Below, piece by piece: positions 53,416-62,950 of a DNA stretch of 64,000 nt (position 1 is the first letter of the stretch; each line of letters begins with the position of its first letter). The stretch is taken from the NCBI RefSeq assembly GCF_020783335.1, contig NZ_CP086068.1:1674001-1738000 (forward strand), written 5' to 3'. The DNA is from Mucilaginibacter daejeonensis (GTDB taxonomy: Bacteria > Bacteroidota > Bacteroidia > Sphingobacteriales > Sphingobacteriaceae). The notes beneath the pieces are model-generated. The model had not been told where the DNA came from, did not search any database, and saw nothing but the letters and a program-made list of their open reading frames with translations. Position numbers and translations under genes: made by a program.

Positions 53416-53539
53416 GGTGTTTGAGGTTTCCTGAAAGTTCCGATATGCTTCATTGCAAAGCCCTGGGATACATCTTAAATCGATCTGTTGATCAGATGCC
53501 CTCTTTGTTGAGCTTTTCCTAAAAGAACTCTACCGCAAC

Positions 53540-53568
53540 TTGATCCTGCAGCAATAGTTGTAACTTTA
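53540..53568 (+). promoter_or_regulatory. Candidate HTCS promoter
   Basis: TTG (53540-53542), 18 bases, then TAACTTTA (53561-53568) come close to the Bacteroidota consensus, with the final G replaced by A. Transcription would start about 20 bases before the GTG start codon at 53596. Confidence 0.3.
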
Positions 53569-53595
53569 CGCAACGGATCAATTATATACCCTTTA

Positions 53596-56500
53596 GTGTT
53601 AGTACGGAAACAACGATATTGGTGGGCTGGGCTTATCTTATTATACCTGTTCAACTTTTCTCGTGCGGTGGCGCAAACGTCGGCTCTCAAGTTCGATCAT
53701 TTGTCGTTCAGGGAAGGCTTGGCGCAAAGCCCTATCTCTACCATTTTCCAGGATCAGCAAGGCTTCGTATGGATCGGGAACTGGAAAGGATTGACCCGCT
53801 ATGACGGCTACGGCTTTCGTCGTTTCAAACACCAGGATGGCGACAGTCTGACTTTAAGCAATAACCGTGTCAACAGCATTTGTCAGGACGTTAACCGATA
53901 CCTTTGGGTGGCTACGTCAAACGGCCTGAACCGGTACGATACTGCAGCCGAGACCTTTAGGCACGTCGGTATCCTCAACATCAAGGGCGGCCGTAACTTT
54001 GCTTCATCAGTGATCCAGGATGCGGATCATAACCTGTGGGTGGCCACATTTGGCGGTGTGAAGCAAGTGGACACCGCCCATCTCCAACTGACCGACCTCC
54101 CTTCATTAAAAAGCCCCGGCAACGATGAGGTGGCCAACGGCATAACCTTCACCCTATATCAGGACCGTTTGAAAGCGATATGGATCGGTTTGCGCAAAGG
54201 CGTCAAGCGATTTGACCCACGAACCAAAAAGCTTTTGACCTTGCCCAACGGCGTAGCACAGGATCAGCAACTCATGAATGCCAAGGTGTTGGTGATACGT
54301 CAGGACCGCAAGGGGTGTTTGTGGTTCGGCACTGAGACATCCGGCGTTTTCAGGTATGACCCTGCCAGCGACAAGTGTATGCATTACAGACATGTCGATG
54401 GCGATGGGAACTCGTTACGGTCCGACTGGATCAAAAGCATACTGGTACGAAACGACAATACCGTATGGATAGGTACCCGGCAGGGACTCAGTATATTTGA
54501 TCAGGAGCATCAGCGGTTCGCCAACTATACCCATGATCTGGTGAACGAGCATAGCCTAACCGATAATACCATCTGGAGCTTTTTGCAGGATAAGGCGGGG
54601 GGCGTATGGATCGGCACCTTTGCGGGTGGTATCAACATCCATTACCCGGCCAATAATAACTTTACCAATATAGGTGAGCGCGTAGGCGCTGAGCTGGGCT
54701 TGAACCATCCGGTGGTGAACGCGGTGTTAGAGTACGAGCAACGCAACCTTTGGATCGGAACTTACGGCGGCGGCGTGAACCTGATCGACCGGCGCACCAA
54801 CAAACATGAGTATTACTCGGTCAAGAACATCAGGCAGGGCAATTCCAGCAACGGTGTAAAGTGTATTGCCGATGATCATAAGGGCAACTTATGGATCGGC
54901 ACCTTCGAGGGGCTATGCCGGTTCAATAAAGTCACCAAAGCGGCCACTTACTATAAATTTCCAACGCACGAGGGCAAACTTACTGAGAGCCTGGTGAACT
55001 GCGTACTGCCCGAGGTGGATGGCGTATGGGCCGGTACCAACGGGGGAGGTCTACAATTCCTCAAACCCGATGGCTCTTTCGTGACCATGAAGCATGATGC
55101 CAGTAATCCCCGTACGGTAAGCGATAACTTCATCACCTCGCTTATCCATGATGCCCAAGGCAATGTTTGGATCGGTACGCAGAACGGACTGAACCATTAC
55201 GACCGTTCCAAAAAACAGATCACGGCCTGCTATAAACACAAGGGCGAATTTTCGCTCACCCACGGCACCGTCACCAACCTGTTCTATGATCCCAAGGGCA
55301 GGCTATGGGTGGGTACCGAAGGCGGCGGACTGAATTGCTATGATGCCCGTACCAGACATTTTTACGCTATTGATGCCCGTTTAGGCATCACTGACGAAGT
55401 GATCCATACCACCGTTGCTGATCGCGAGGGCAATATCTGGACCAGCACCGATGATGGTCTCTTCCGTATCAGGTTGCTGAATGATCAGTTCCCATTTACG
55501 GCCAGCAACACACGCATCACCCGCTTTTCTTCGAATGATGGTTTGGCCAGTAACCAGTTCCTGAGCAACTCGGGCATCCTGTCGCAAAACGGCGAGCTGT
55601 TATTCGGCGGCATCAACGGCCTTACCATATTTCATCCTGGAAGATTGTTGAAAAACACTTACAAGCCGCCGGTGGTGATCACTGGCCTGTCGATCAGGAA
55701 CAAGCCGGTGGTGGTGAATGGAGAAGGTTCGCCGCTTAAAAGATCCATTACCGGAGCACAAGAACTGAAATTGAAATATGATCAGGGATATTTTACACTC
55801 GATCTTGCTGCATTGAATTACAATGACCCGTCGAACAACCAATATGCCTACCGGCTGAAAGGCTCGAGCGATGGCGATAGCTGGCATTACGTTGGGCACC
55901 AGCATTCGGCCAGTTACACCGACCTGCCCGAGGGTGATTATGTGTTCGAGGTCAAGGCCGCTAACAACAATGGTGTTTGGAATAGTACGCCTACCAAATT
56001 ACATATTGTTGTGCTGCCTCCTTTGTGGCGCACCTGGTGGGCTTACGCGTTGTATGTGATCTTATTCATGGTCATACTTTACGTGGTGATCCGATTCTTC
56101 AGGAGCCGTGCCCGTTTAGAGCGCGACCTGTATCACGAGCACTTGCACAACGAACGACAGGAAGAGCTTTACCGTTCAAAGCTGAACTTTTTTACCAATA
56201 TATCCCACGAGATACGCACGCCGCTCACGCTAATCATTGGTCCGTTGGAGAGACTGATGGAGGCCACGCGTGAGAATGCGCCCGTGTTCAAACAGTTAGG
56301 CACCGTGCGCAACAATGCCGACCGCTTGATGCGTTTAGTGACCGAATTGCTTGACCTGCGCAAGGCAGAAGAAGGGCACTTGAAATTATATTATGCGGAG
56401 AGCGACCTGGTGTCTCTTGCAAAGGAGATCTATCTGTCATTCCAAGACTTGGCGGTAAGCAAGAATATAGACTACACTTTCCAGTCATTCGCCGATCAGG

Positions 56501-57765
56501 TTTTTCTGTATTTTGATAAAGATCAGCTGGAAAAAGTGTTCTTTAATCTGCTTTCTAATGCATTTAAGTTCACGCCTAATGGTGGGCGCATCACGCTGAC
56601 CATCGCGCAAGCAGCGGGAGAGGTTGTAGTAACAGTGACCGATAATGGCAAGGGTATTCCTGAACACAGCCAGAAAGACCTGTTCAAGGATTTCTTTCAG
56701 GTGGATGATCCGCAGGGCTCACCGATCGGTACGGGTATCGGCCTGGCCTTGTCCCGCAACATCGTTGAGCTGCATGGTGGCTCTATATCGGTGGACAGTA
56801 AGTTGGCCGAGGCCGGTGTTGAGGGCATGACCACCTTTACCGTGACCTTGAAACAAGGCAAAGCACACTTAGATGCCAGTCGGATCGTTGATCATCATAT
56901 AGGTGCCGACGAGATCTCGCATTACCAGATACATTCTCAAGCGAATGGGTTGGCTGAGCAACAGCATAGCATAACCTCAAATGCCAATGGATCCACTATA
57001 CTGGTGGTAGAGGATAACGATGAGGTAAGGCAGTTCATCATCGGGGCCTTGCAGGAAAAATATCGCGTGATCGGCGCTGCTAACGGAACGGCCGGGTTGG
57101 CTGAGGCGTTGATGCACATGCCTGATCTGATCGTTACCGATGTGATGATGCCGGAGATGGACGGTACCGAGCTATGCCGCATGATCAAGACCGATGAACG
57201 GCTCGACCATATTCCCGTCATTATGCTTACGGCCCGCGCTGGCCACATTCATCAACTGAGCGGTTATGAGCATGGCGCCGATGCGTACGTAACCAAACCT
57301 TTCAGTGTACAACTGCTGCAGTTGCAGGTGAGCAATATTTTGTCGTCTAAAAAAGCGCTACGCCAAAAGTATGCCCGCGAGTTATTGTTGCAGCCTCAAC
57401 GCCCGGCCGATGTTCTGTCGCCCGATGAGAAGTTCCTGCGTAAGCTGATGGCCGTCATCGAGAAGAATATGGAAGACCCCGAGTTCGGAGTGACCGGCTT
57501 GATGGACCAGATCGGGATGAGCAAGAACGTGCTGTATAAAAAGGTGCAGGTATTGACCAACATGTCGGTAGCTGATCTGATCAAATCGGTCAGGCTTAAA
57601 CAGGCCGCTCAATTGCTTGATCAGCAAAATATGGGTATCGCCGAGGTGGCTTTTGCCGTAGGCTTTAACGATCGCAAGTACTTCAGCAAGGAGTTCAAAA
57701 AACAGTTCGACCTCTCACCTTCAGAGTACGTGGCAAGCAAGGCAGCTACCACCACCACCAACTAA
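53596..57765 (+). CDS. Complete hybrid two-component system regulator (HTCS)
   Basis: The 1389-residue protein uses a GTG start (53596): no ATG precedes the mature part and MLVRKQRYWWAGLILLYLFNFSRAVAQ is a fitting signal peptide. Order: Reg_prop propeller (about 28-690) with repeated GNVWIGT-type blades, Y_Y_Y domain (about 745-805), membrane helix (about 812-835), HisKA with ISHEIRTPL (His871), HATPase with LLSNAFKFTP, DNGKGIP and GTGIGLAL, receiver with VVEDNDEV and TDVMMPEMDG (Asp1182), and AraC-type DNA-binding domain (MDQIGMSKNVLYKKV, VAFAVGFNDRKYFSKEF). It binds an oligosaccharide in the periplasm and should activate the SusCD operon downstream and perhaps the GH43 genes upstream. All signalling residues are intact, unlike the regulator at 37301. 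Confidence 0.95.
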   Translation: MLVRKQRYWWAGLILLYLFNFSRAVAQTSALKFDHLSFREGLAQSPISTIFQDQQGFVWIGNWKGLTRYDGYGFRRFKHQDGDSLTLSNNRVNSICQDVNRYLWVATSNGLNRYDTAAETFRHVGILNIKGGRNFASSVIQDADHNLWVATFGGVKQVDTAHLQLTDLPSLKSPGNDEVANGITFTLYQDRLKAIWIGLRKGVKRFDPRTKKLLTLPNGVAQDQQLMNAKVLVIRQDRKGCLWFGTETSGVFRYDPASDKCMHYRHVDGDGNSLRSDWIKSILVRNDNTVWIGTRQGLSIFDQEHQRFANYTHDLVNEHSLTDNTIWSFLQDKAGGVWIGTFAGGINIHYPANNNFTNIGERVGAELGLNHPVVNAVLEYEQRNLWIGTYGGGVNLIDRRTNKHEYYSVKNIRQGNSSNGVKCIADDHKGNLWIGTFEGLCRFNKVTKAATYYKFPTHEGKLTESLVNCVLPEVDGVWAGTNGGGLQFLKPDGSFVTMKHDASNPRTVSDNFITSLIHDAQGNVWIGTQNGLNHYDRSKKQITACYKHKGEFSLTHGTVTNLFYDPKGRLWVGTEGGGLNCYDARTRHFYAIDARLGITDEVIHTTVADREGNIWTSTDDGLFRIRLLNDQFPFTASNTRITRFSSNDGLASNQFLSNSGILSQNGELLFGGINGLTIFHPGRLLKNTYKPPVVITGLSIRNKPVVVNGEGSPLKRSITGAQELKLKYDQGYFTLDLAALNYNDPSNNQYAYRLKGSSDGDSWHYVGHQHSASYTDLPEGDYVFEVKAANNNGVWNSTPTKLHIVVLPPLWRTWWAYALYVILFMVILYVVIRFFRSRARLERDLYHEHLHNERQEELYRSKLNFFTNISHEIRTPLTLIIGPLERLMEATRENAPVFKQLGTVRNNADRLMRLVTELLDLRKAEEGHLKLYYAESDLVSLAKEIYLSFQDLAVSKNIDYTFQSFADQVFLYFDKDQLEKVFFNLLSNAFKFTPNGGRITLTIAQAAGEVVVTVTDNGKGIPEHSQKDLFKDFFQVDDPQGSPIGTGIGLALSRNIVELHGGSISVDSKLAEAGVEGMTTFTVTLKQGKAHLDASRIVDHHIGADEISHYQIHSQANGLAEQQHSITSNANGSTILVVEDNDEVRQFIIGALQEKYRVIGAANGTAGLAEALMHMPDLIVTDVMMPEMDGTELCRMIKTDERLDHIPVIMLTARAGHIHQLSGYEHGADAYVTKPFSVQLLQLQVSNILSSKKALRQKYARELLLQPQRPADVLSPDEKFLRKLMAVIEKNMEDPEFGVTGLMDQIGMSKNVLYKKVQVLTNMSVADLIKSVRLKQAAQLLDQQNMGIAEVAFAVGFNDRKYFSKEFKKQFDLSPSEYVASKAATTTTN

Positions 57766-57894
57766 TTATCTTTCCCTACAAAACTGACGACACCGATCAA
57801 ATTGTGGCCTACAGCTGCGATCAGGGAAGATATTACCCCCATTTAAGGACGTTTGACACCCCCATTAGGCGCCCCATACGCCCATATTTGCCCT

Positions 57895-57932
57895 ACCAAT
57901 TAACCAATTAGTACTTTATGAGAATACTTTAT
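57895..57932 (+). promoter_or_regulatory. Clustered direct repeats before the third SusC gene
   Basis: ACCAATTA occurs twice in tandem (57895-57902 and 57903-57910), followed by TACTTTAT twice (57912-57919 and 57925-57932). The block is 112-149 bases before the receptor start. Direct repeats suit an AraC-type regulator such as the HTCS just upstream, but a similar AACCAATTAACC string also occurs directly before the start codon and may be leader sequence. Confidence 0.35.
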
Positions 57933-57980
57933 CTGACGTAGAGCTCAAGCTCTTTATCGCTTGCTTTTTTCTTGAGCAAG
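57918..57980 (+). promoter_or_regulatory. Mini reading frame and alternative hairpins in a SusC leader
   Basis: A seven-codon frame (MRILYLT, 57918-57941) is followed by two pairings that exclude each other: GCTCAAG (57943-57949) with CTTGAGC (57971-57977), or CTTGCT (57960-57965) with AGCAAG (57975-57980). A six-base T-run lies between. The arrangement recalls an attenuator, yet the stems are short and no data show that the leader is transcribed from upstream of it. Confidence 0.2.
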
Positions 57981-58043
57981 GCATCATCTGCGGTGGCATG
58001 GCCCCGCCCAAAAGTGAACCAATTAACCCATAAACCTCAATAC

Positions 58044-61000
58044 ATGCACCAACTTTACAAGTTAAAAGTGTCTGTTGTTGGCGGCTATACCGATCAGTTC
58101 AAAAGCGTGGTTCGCAACCTGGTGTTGCTTCTGTTGCTTTGTAGCGGTATCAACGTATACGCCCAGCAAACCATAACGGTGACCGGCACCGTTAAAGATT
58201 CAAAAGGGGAGGGCCTGCCCGGCGTAAGCGTACGGCTGAAGGACTCTCAAACCGGTACCATTACCGACCCTAAAGGCAAGTACAGCCTTCGCGTGGCCAA
58301 TAATGCTACGCTGGTGTTCAGCTACATTGGCTTCGGTACCCAGGAAGTAACGGTTGCCGGCAAACCGGTGATCGATGTGGTGATGGGCGATAACGCCACT
58401 GGCCTCAACGAGGTGGTGGTGTTAGGCTTTAACCAGCAACAAAAGAAATCATCGTTAACGGCAGCGGTAAGTACCGTAAGCGGTCGCGAGATCCTGCAAT
58501 CGCCAACGGCCAATACTACCAACAGCTTAGTAGGTAGGGTTACCGGTGTTACGGCCATACAACGTAGCGGTCAGCCGGGATCCGACGGTGCCGTTCTGAA
58601 CGTGCGCGGTCAATCTACCTATAACAACTCGGGTGCGATCGTGGTGGTGGATGGTATCGAGCGCCCTAACTTTGGCGACATCGACCCTAACGAGATCGAG
58701 AACATCAGTATCCTGAAAGATGCGGCCTCTACTGCTATATACGGTATACGCGGTGCCAACGGTGTGATCGTGGTGACCACCAAAGTAGGCCGTATTGGCA
58801 AACCTAAGGTGAATTATACCGGCAACTTCAGCTTGCAAACCTACACCGGCATACCTAAGGCACTGAACGCGTATGACAATACCCGTTTGATGAACGAAGG
58901 CTTGCGCAACGAAGGCCTGGCCCCACGCTGGACAAATGCCGAACTACAAAAATTTAAGGACGGGTCAGACCCCTTGGGTTACCCTGATGTGAACTGGTTC
59001 GAATACCTAACCCGTAAGCTGTACCCGCAAACACAGCACAATGTTAACATCAGCGGTGGTACCAACGTGGTGCGTTATGCCGTATCGGCCGGTTATTTGA
59101 GTCAGAGCGGCATCTTCAAAAAGTTCGATTCGCCGTTCGGCATCAACTCGCAGCCTAACTATCATCGCTATAACTTCAGGAGTAACCTCGATATCAACCT
59201 GAGCAAAAGCCTGACCGTGAGCGTAAAGCTGGGCGGCCGTATGGAGCAGCGTTACCAGCCTGCTGGTCTGCGTGCTTCATCAGGTAACTTTTCGTATGAT
59301 AACCTGGAGGGTATGATATCCCGTATCCTGCAAACGCCATCTTTTGCTTACCCGGTCATGCTGCCTGACGGCCGCATCGCGCAAAACTCCGAGGTGGGTA
59401 CCAACATTTGGAACCCCTTAGCGGTGATCACCCGTTGGGGTACTCGTAACGATGACAACAACACGGTAGAAAGTACCTTTAACCTGAACTGGAAACTGGA
59501 TAAGATCACCAAGGGCCTGACCTTTACCACCAACTTTGGTTATGACTCGTACTACACCAGCGCTACCCGCCGTAACGCGGTATGGGCTGCCTACACCTAC
59601 AACCGTCAAACCGGCGAGATCACGCTATCGAGCGATCGCCCGCGTGATGAGCCTTTAAGTACATTGATATCAGAGAGTGGTGGTACACAGCGCACCAACA
59701 TTCAAACCGGTTTTAATTACAATCGCACTTTCAACAATGATCATAACGTGAGCGGCCTGTTACTCGGTACCCGCCAGCTGATCAAGGGTGAGGGTACTAC
59801 ACAGTACACGATACCACCGCGTGCTGCGCAAGGTATACTGGGCCGTGTCACTTATAACTTCCGCGAGAAATACTTTTTCGAGGCTGATGCAGGCTACAAC
59901 GGTTCAGAGAATTTTGCCAAGGGCCGTCAATACGGTTTCTTCCCAGCCATCTCTGCCGGTTGGACGCTCACCAAAGAAAAGTTCTTACAGAACGTACAAT
60001 GGCTCGACTTCCTCAAGATCCGCGGTAGCTGGGGTAAGGTGGGTAATGATCAGTTAGATCAGCGCTTCCTGTTCCTGACCAATTACGCGGTGACCACCAA
60101 TGGTGTGCAATTTGGTCAGGTGACAGCGCCTACCAACGGGCAGATCGTGACGTTGCCTAATGGCACGGGTAACCCGGCCATCAACGGCCTGGGTAACGAT
60201 CAGGTGACCTGGGAGACCGGTATCAAACGTAACATCGGTTTCGAAAGTGAGTTCTTCAACCACCGCTTAAAGATCAACGTCGACCTCTTTGATGAAAAAC
60301 GATCAGACATCCTGACCGACCGCCGTTCGGGCCTGCTGGCCTTCGGTCACCTTTACCCATCGTTGAACGTGGGTAAGGTATACAATAAAGGTTACGAGGT
60401 AGAGATGGATTACACGCACAAGGTTGGTGAGTTCACTCTCGGGCTGAACACCCAATTATCATTCGCCCGCAACCGTATCGATAACGCCGATGAGCCCGTT
60501 GGTTCGCCCGATTACCAAAAGCTGCAAGGCCACAGGGTAGGGCAGTTCTTCGGGTACCGTACCGCAGGTTTCTTTACCTCACAACAAGATATTGATAACT
60601 CGGCCAAGGTGACCTTTACTGATAAGAGCATCCCCGGCGATCTTAAATATGTGGACTACAACGGTGATGGTGTGATCAATACTGATGACCGTGTGGCCAT
60701 AGGCTACTCGCGCATACCGGAGTACACCTATAGCTTTACACCTCGTGTAGCATGGAACAATATCGCCTTATCGGTACTATTCCAGGGTGTGGCCAATGTA
60801 AGTTCCGATGTCTTCCTGTCTGAGCAGAACAACGGTCAGCAAATGTATGAGTTCATGCTCGACCGCTGGACACCGGCCACCGCCGCCACTGCCACCTGGC
60901 CTGCCATACACTCGCGTTCAAGCTCGTACCCTAACTATCAGTTGAATGATTTTGTATTGCAGAACGCTGCTTACCTCAAGATCCGTAACGCCGAGCTGTC

Positions 61001-61205
61001 ATGGACACTACCATCCAACTGGGTAAAGGCCATGAAACTGGCTAACGTGCGGGTATTCACTAACGGGCAAAATCTGTACACCTGGACCAAATTCAGGATG
61101 TATGTGGACCCCGAGAACGTCAACTTATCCAACACCAGTTTCTCTAAACAGTCGCTGTACCCGTCATCACGTGTATTCAACTTTGGTGTCAACATTCAAT
61201 TTTAA
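58044..61205 (+). CDS. SusC/RagA-type TonB-dependent receptor
   Basis: With the ATG at 58044 the receptor has 1053 residues; an upstream TTG at 57972 is in frame but less likely. The signal peptide is long (MHQLYKLKVSVVGGYTDQF, then VVRNLVLLLLLCSGINVYAQ). A carboxypeptidase-regulatory-like domain (GTVKDSKGEGLPGVSVRL), TonB box LNEVVVLGFNQ near residue 118, plug (VLNVRGQST, VVVDGIERPN) and barrel ending VFNFGVNIQF follow. It forms an operon with SusD 6 bases downstream and a fourth SusC beyond it. The complete HTCS directly upstream is its likely activator. Confidence 0.93.
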   Translation: MHQLYKLKVSVVGGYTDQFKSVVRNLVLLLLLCSGINVYAQQTITVTGTVKDSKGEGLPGVSVRLKDSQTGTITDPKGKYSLRVANNATLVFSYIGFGTQEVTVAGKPVIDVVMGDNATGLNEVVVLGFNQQQKKSSLTAAVSTVSGREILQSPTANTTNSLVGRVTGVTAIQRSGQPGSDGAVLNVRGQSTYNNSGAIVVVDGIERPNFGDIDPNEIENISILKDAASTAIYGIRGANGVIVVTTKVGRIGKPKVNYTGNFSLQTYTGIPKALNAYDNTRLMNEGLRNEGLAPRWTNAELQKFKDGSDPLGYPDVNWFEYLTRKLYPQTQHNVNISGGTNVVRYAVSAGYLSQSGIFKKFDSPFGINSQPNYHRYNFRSNLDINLSKSLTVSVKLGGRMEQRYQPAGLRASSGNFSYDNLEGMISRILQTPSFAYPVMLPDGRIAQNSEVGTNIWNPLAVITRWGTRNDDNNTVESTFNLNWKLDKITKGLTFTTNFGYDSYYTSATRRNAVWAAYTYNRQTGEITLSSDRPRDEPLSTLISESGGTQRTNIQTGFNYNRTFNNDHNVSGLLLGTRQLIKGEGTTQYTIPPRAAQGILGRVTYNFREKYFFEADAGYNGSENFAKGRQYGFFPAISAGWTLTKEKFLQNVQWLDFLKIRGSWGKVGNDQLDQRFLFLTNYAVTTNGVQFGQVTAPTNGQIVTLPNGTGNPAINGLGNDQVTWETGIKRNIGFESEFFNHRLKINVDLFDEKRSDILTDRRSGLLAFGHLYPSLNVGKVYNKGYEVEMDYTHKVGEFTLGLNTQLSFARNRIDNADEPVGSPDYQKLQGHRVGQFFGYRTAGFFTSQQDIDNSAKVTFTDKSIPGDLKYVDYNGDGVINTDDRVAIGYSRIPEYTYSFTPRVAWNNIALSVLFQGVANVSSDVFLSEQNNGQQMYEFMLDRWTPATAATATWPAIHSRSSSYPNYQLNDFVLQNAAYLKIRNAELSWTLPSNWVKAMKLANVRVFTNGQNLYTWTKFRMYVDPENVNLSNTSFSKQSLYPSSRVFNFGVNIQF

Positions 61206-61211
61206 ACAGTT

Positions 61212-62906
61212 ATGAAAGCATATAAACTATTCACTGCTGTATTGGCCATGGGCCTTTTGACCCAGGTCTCTTGTCAAAAAGATTACCTCGACAGAACGCC
61301 GGGCGTTACCCTGCCCGAAGATGCTGTATTTGCCAGCCCGGTACTGGCCTCACAATATGCCATCAATGCCTATAATTTTTTGGTAGATGATTACGTGCGC
61401 TTCAACGACCATAGGGGTACCACCTCACAGGCATCTGACGAGGCGGTTACCGGTAACCTCGACCCATCGGTACTGTACCTGAACCAGGGCCTGTTCCATG
61501 ACCATTCAGAAAAGGTGGCCTCGCTGAACGACATCCGTGATATATGGAGCCGTGAATATAATGGCATCAACATTACCAATACGATGCTCTCTAAAATGAC
61601 CACTGTGCCATGGACCAACGCTGACCAGGCCAAAAGGGTAGAAGGGGAGATGCACTTTTTGCGCGCCTTCTTCTATTTCGAACTGATCAAGAGGTTCGGT
61701 GGCGTGCCTATCATGGATAAAGCTTATGGGGTAAATGATGACATCGACTTCCCCCGTGCCAGCTACACCGAATGCGTGAACTTTATATTGGCCGACCTGG
61801 CCAAGGCACAGGAGCAGTTGCCACGTGTAGAGGACCTGGCACTTTCAGAGAACGGCCGCGCTACCGTAGGTGCTGTTAAAGCACTGAAAGCCCGTGTATT
61901 GCTATACGCTGCAAGTCCGCTTAACAACGAGACCAACGATGTGGCGAAATGGGCCGCGGCCGCTGCTGCTGCTAAAGAGGTGATGGATATGGGCTCGTAT
62001 ATGTTACAGCCTACCTATAAGGATATATTGAACGTCACCTCATCTACCGAGTACATTATGATGAAGGTACGGGCCACCCGCCCCAACACAGAACCAAAAG
62101 TGATCGACTTTGCGCAATCGCCAGGCTCGGCAGGCGCTAACGGGCAAATGAATCCTACACAGAATCACGTTGACCTGTACGAGATGACCAACGGCAGGGC
62201 CATTACTGATCCTTCATCGGGCTATGATCCGCAAAAACCATATGCCAACCGCGATCCACGCATGACCTGGAACGTGATCTATAACGATGAAACTTACCAA
62301 TCGCGCAAGATCGAGATGTGGTCGCAAACCAATGCAACTACAGGCGCGATCACCTACGGCCGTGATTACAATGCCAACAACATCATATACACGGCCACCC
62401 GCTATTACTGCCGTAAAATGTGGCCCGAGGTCTACATCAACAAGGTTGCGGGTGCTACCTACATCAACTTCCTGTTCTTTAGGTATGCCGAGATATTGCT
62501 GAACTACGCCGAGGCACAAAATGAGGCTGTTGGTCCGGATGCCAGCGTGTACGCGGCCATTAACCAGATCCGTGCCCGTGGCGATGTGAATATGCCTGCG
62601 CTGCCTTCAGGCCTTACCCAGGCGCAAATGCGCGACCGCATCCGTAACGAACGTGCCGTGGAACTGGCCTTTGAGGATCACCGCTGGTATGACATCATGC
62701 GCTGGAAAAAAGGTGTAGAGATCGTGGCTCAGCCAATATACGCCATGAACGTGGTGAAGAACGCCAACGGCAGCTTCACTTACACCAAAGTGCTGATGGC
62801 CACCAACTACCAAAAGGTGTTCAAGGATTTTATGCACCGTTACCCGATCCCACGCTCAGAGATATACAAGAGCCAGGGCAAACTGATACAAAATCCGGGA
62901 TGGTAG
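61212..62906 (+). CDS. SusD/RagB-type surface lipoprotein
   Basis: The 564-residue protein has a lipoprotein signal with Cys21 (LLTQVSCQKD). EGEMHFLRAFFYFELIKRFGGVPI, FLFFRYAEILLNYAEAQNEA and RAVELAFEDHRWYDIMRWKKG are typical SusD segments; the C terminus reads YPIPRSEIYKSQGKLIQNPGW, with the family's YPIP motif. It lies six bases after the third SusC gene and acts as its substrate-binding lid. A second receptor gene begins 44 bases later, so it could in principle serve both. Confidence 0.93.
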   Translation: MKAYKLFTAVLAMGLLTQVSCQKDYLDRTPGVTLPEDAVFASPVLASQYAINAYNFLVDDYVRFNDHRGTTSQASDEAVTGNLDPSVLYLNQGLFHDHSEKVASLNDIRDIWSREYNGINITNTMLSKMTTVPWTNADQAKRVEGEMHFLRAFFYFELIKRFGGVPIMDKAYGVNDDIDFPRASYTECVNFILADLAKAQEQLPRVEDLALSENGRATVGAVKALKARVLLYAASPLNNETNDVAKWAAAAAAAKEVMDMGSYMLQPTYKDILNVTSSTEYIMMKVRATRPNTEPKVIDFAQSPGSAGANGQMNPTQNHVDLYEMTNGRAITDPSSGYDPQKPYANRDPRMTWNVIYNDETYQSRKIEMWSQTNATTGAITYGRDYNANNIIYTATRYYCRKMWPEVYINKVAGATYINFLFFRYAEILLNYAEAQNEAVGPDASVYAAINQIRARGDVNMPALPSGLTQAQMRDRIRNERAVELAFEDHRWYDIMRWKKGVEIVAQPIYAMNVVKNANGSFTYTKVLMATNYQKVFKDFMHRYPIPRSEIYKSQGKLIQNPGW

Positions 62907-62950
62907 GTCCCTCCGTCACAACAGGGATCACCTTATTAAATCAAGTAACG

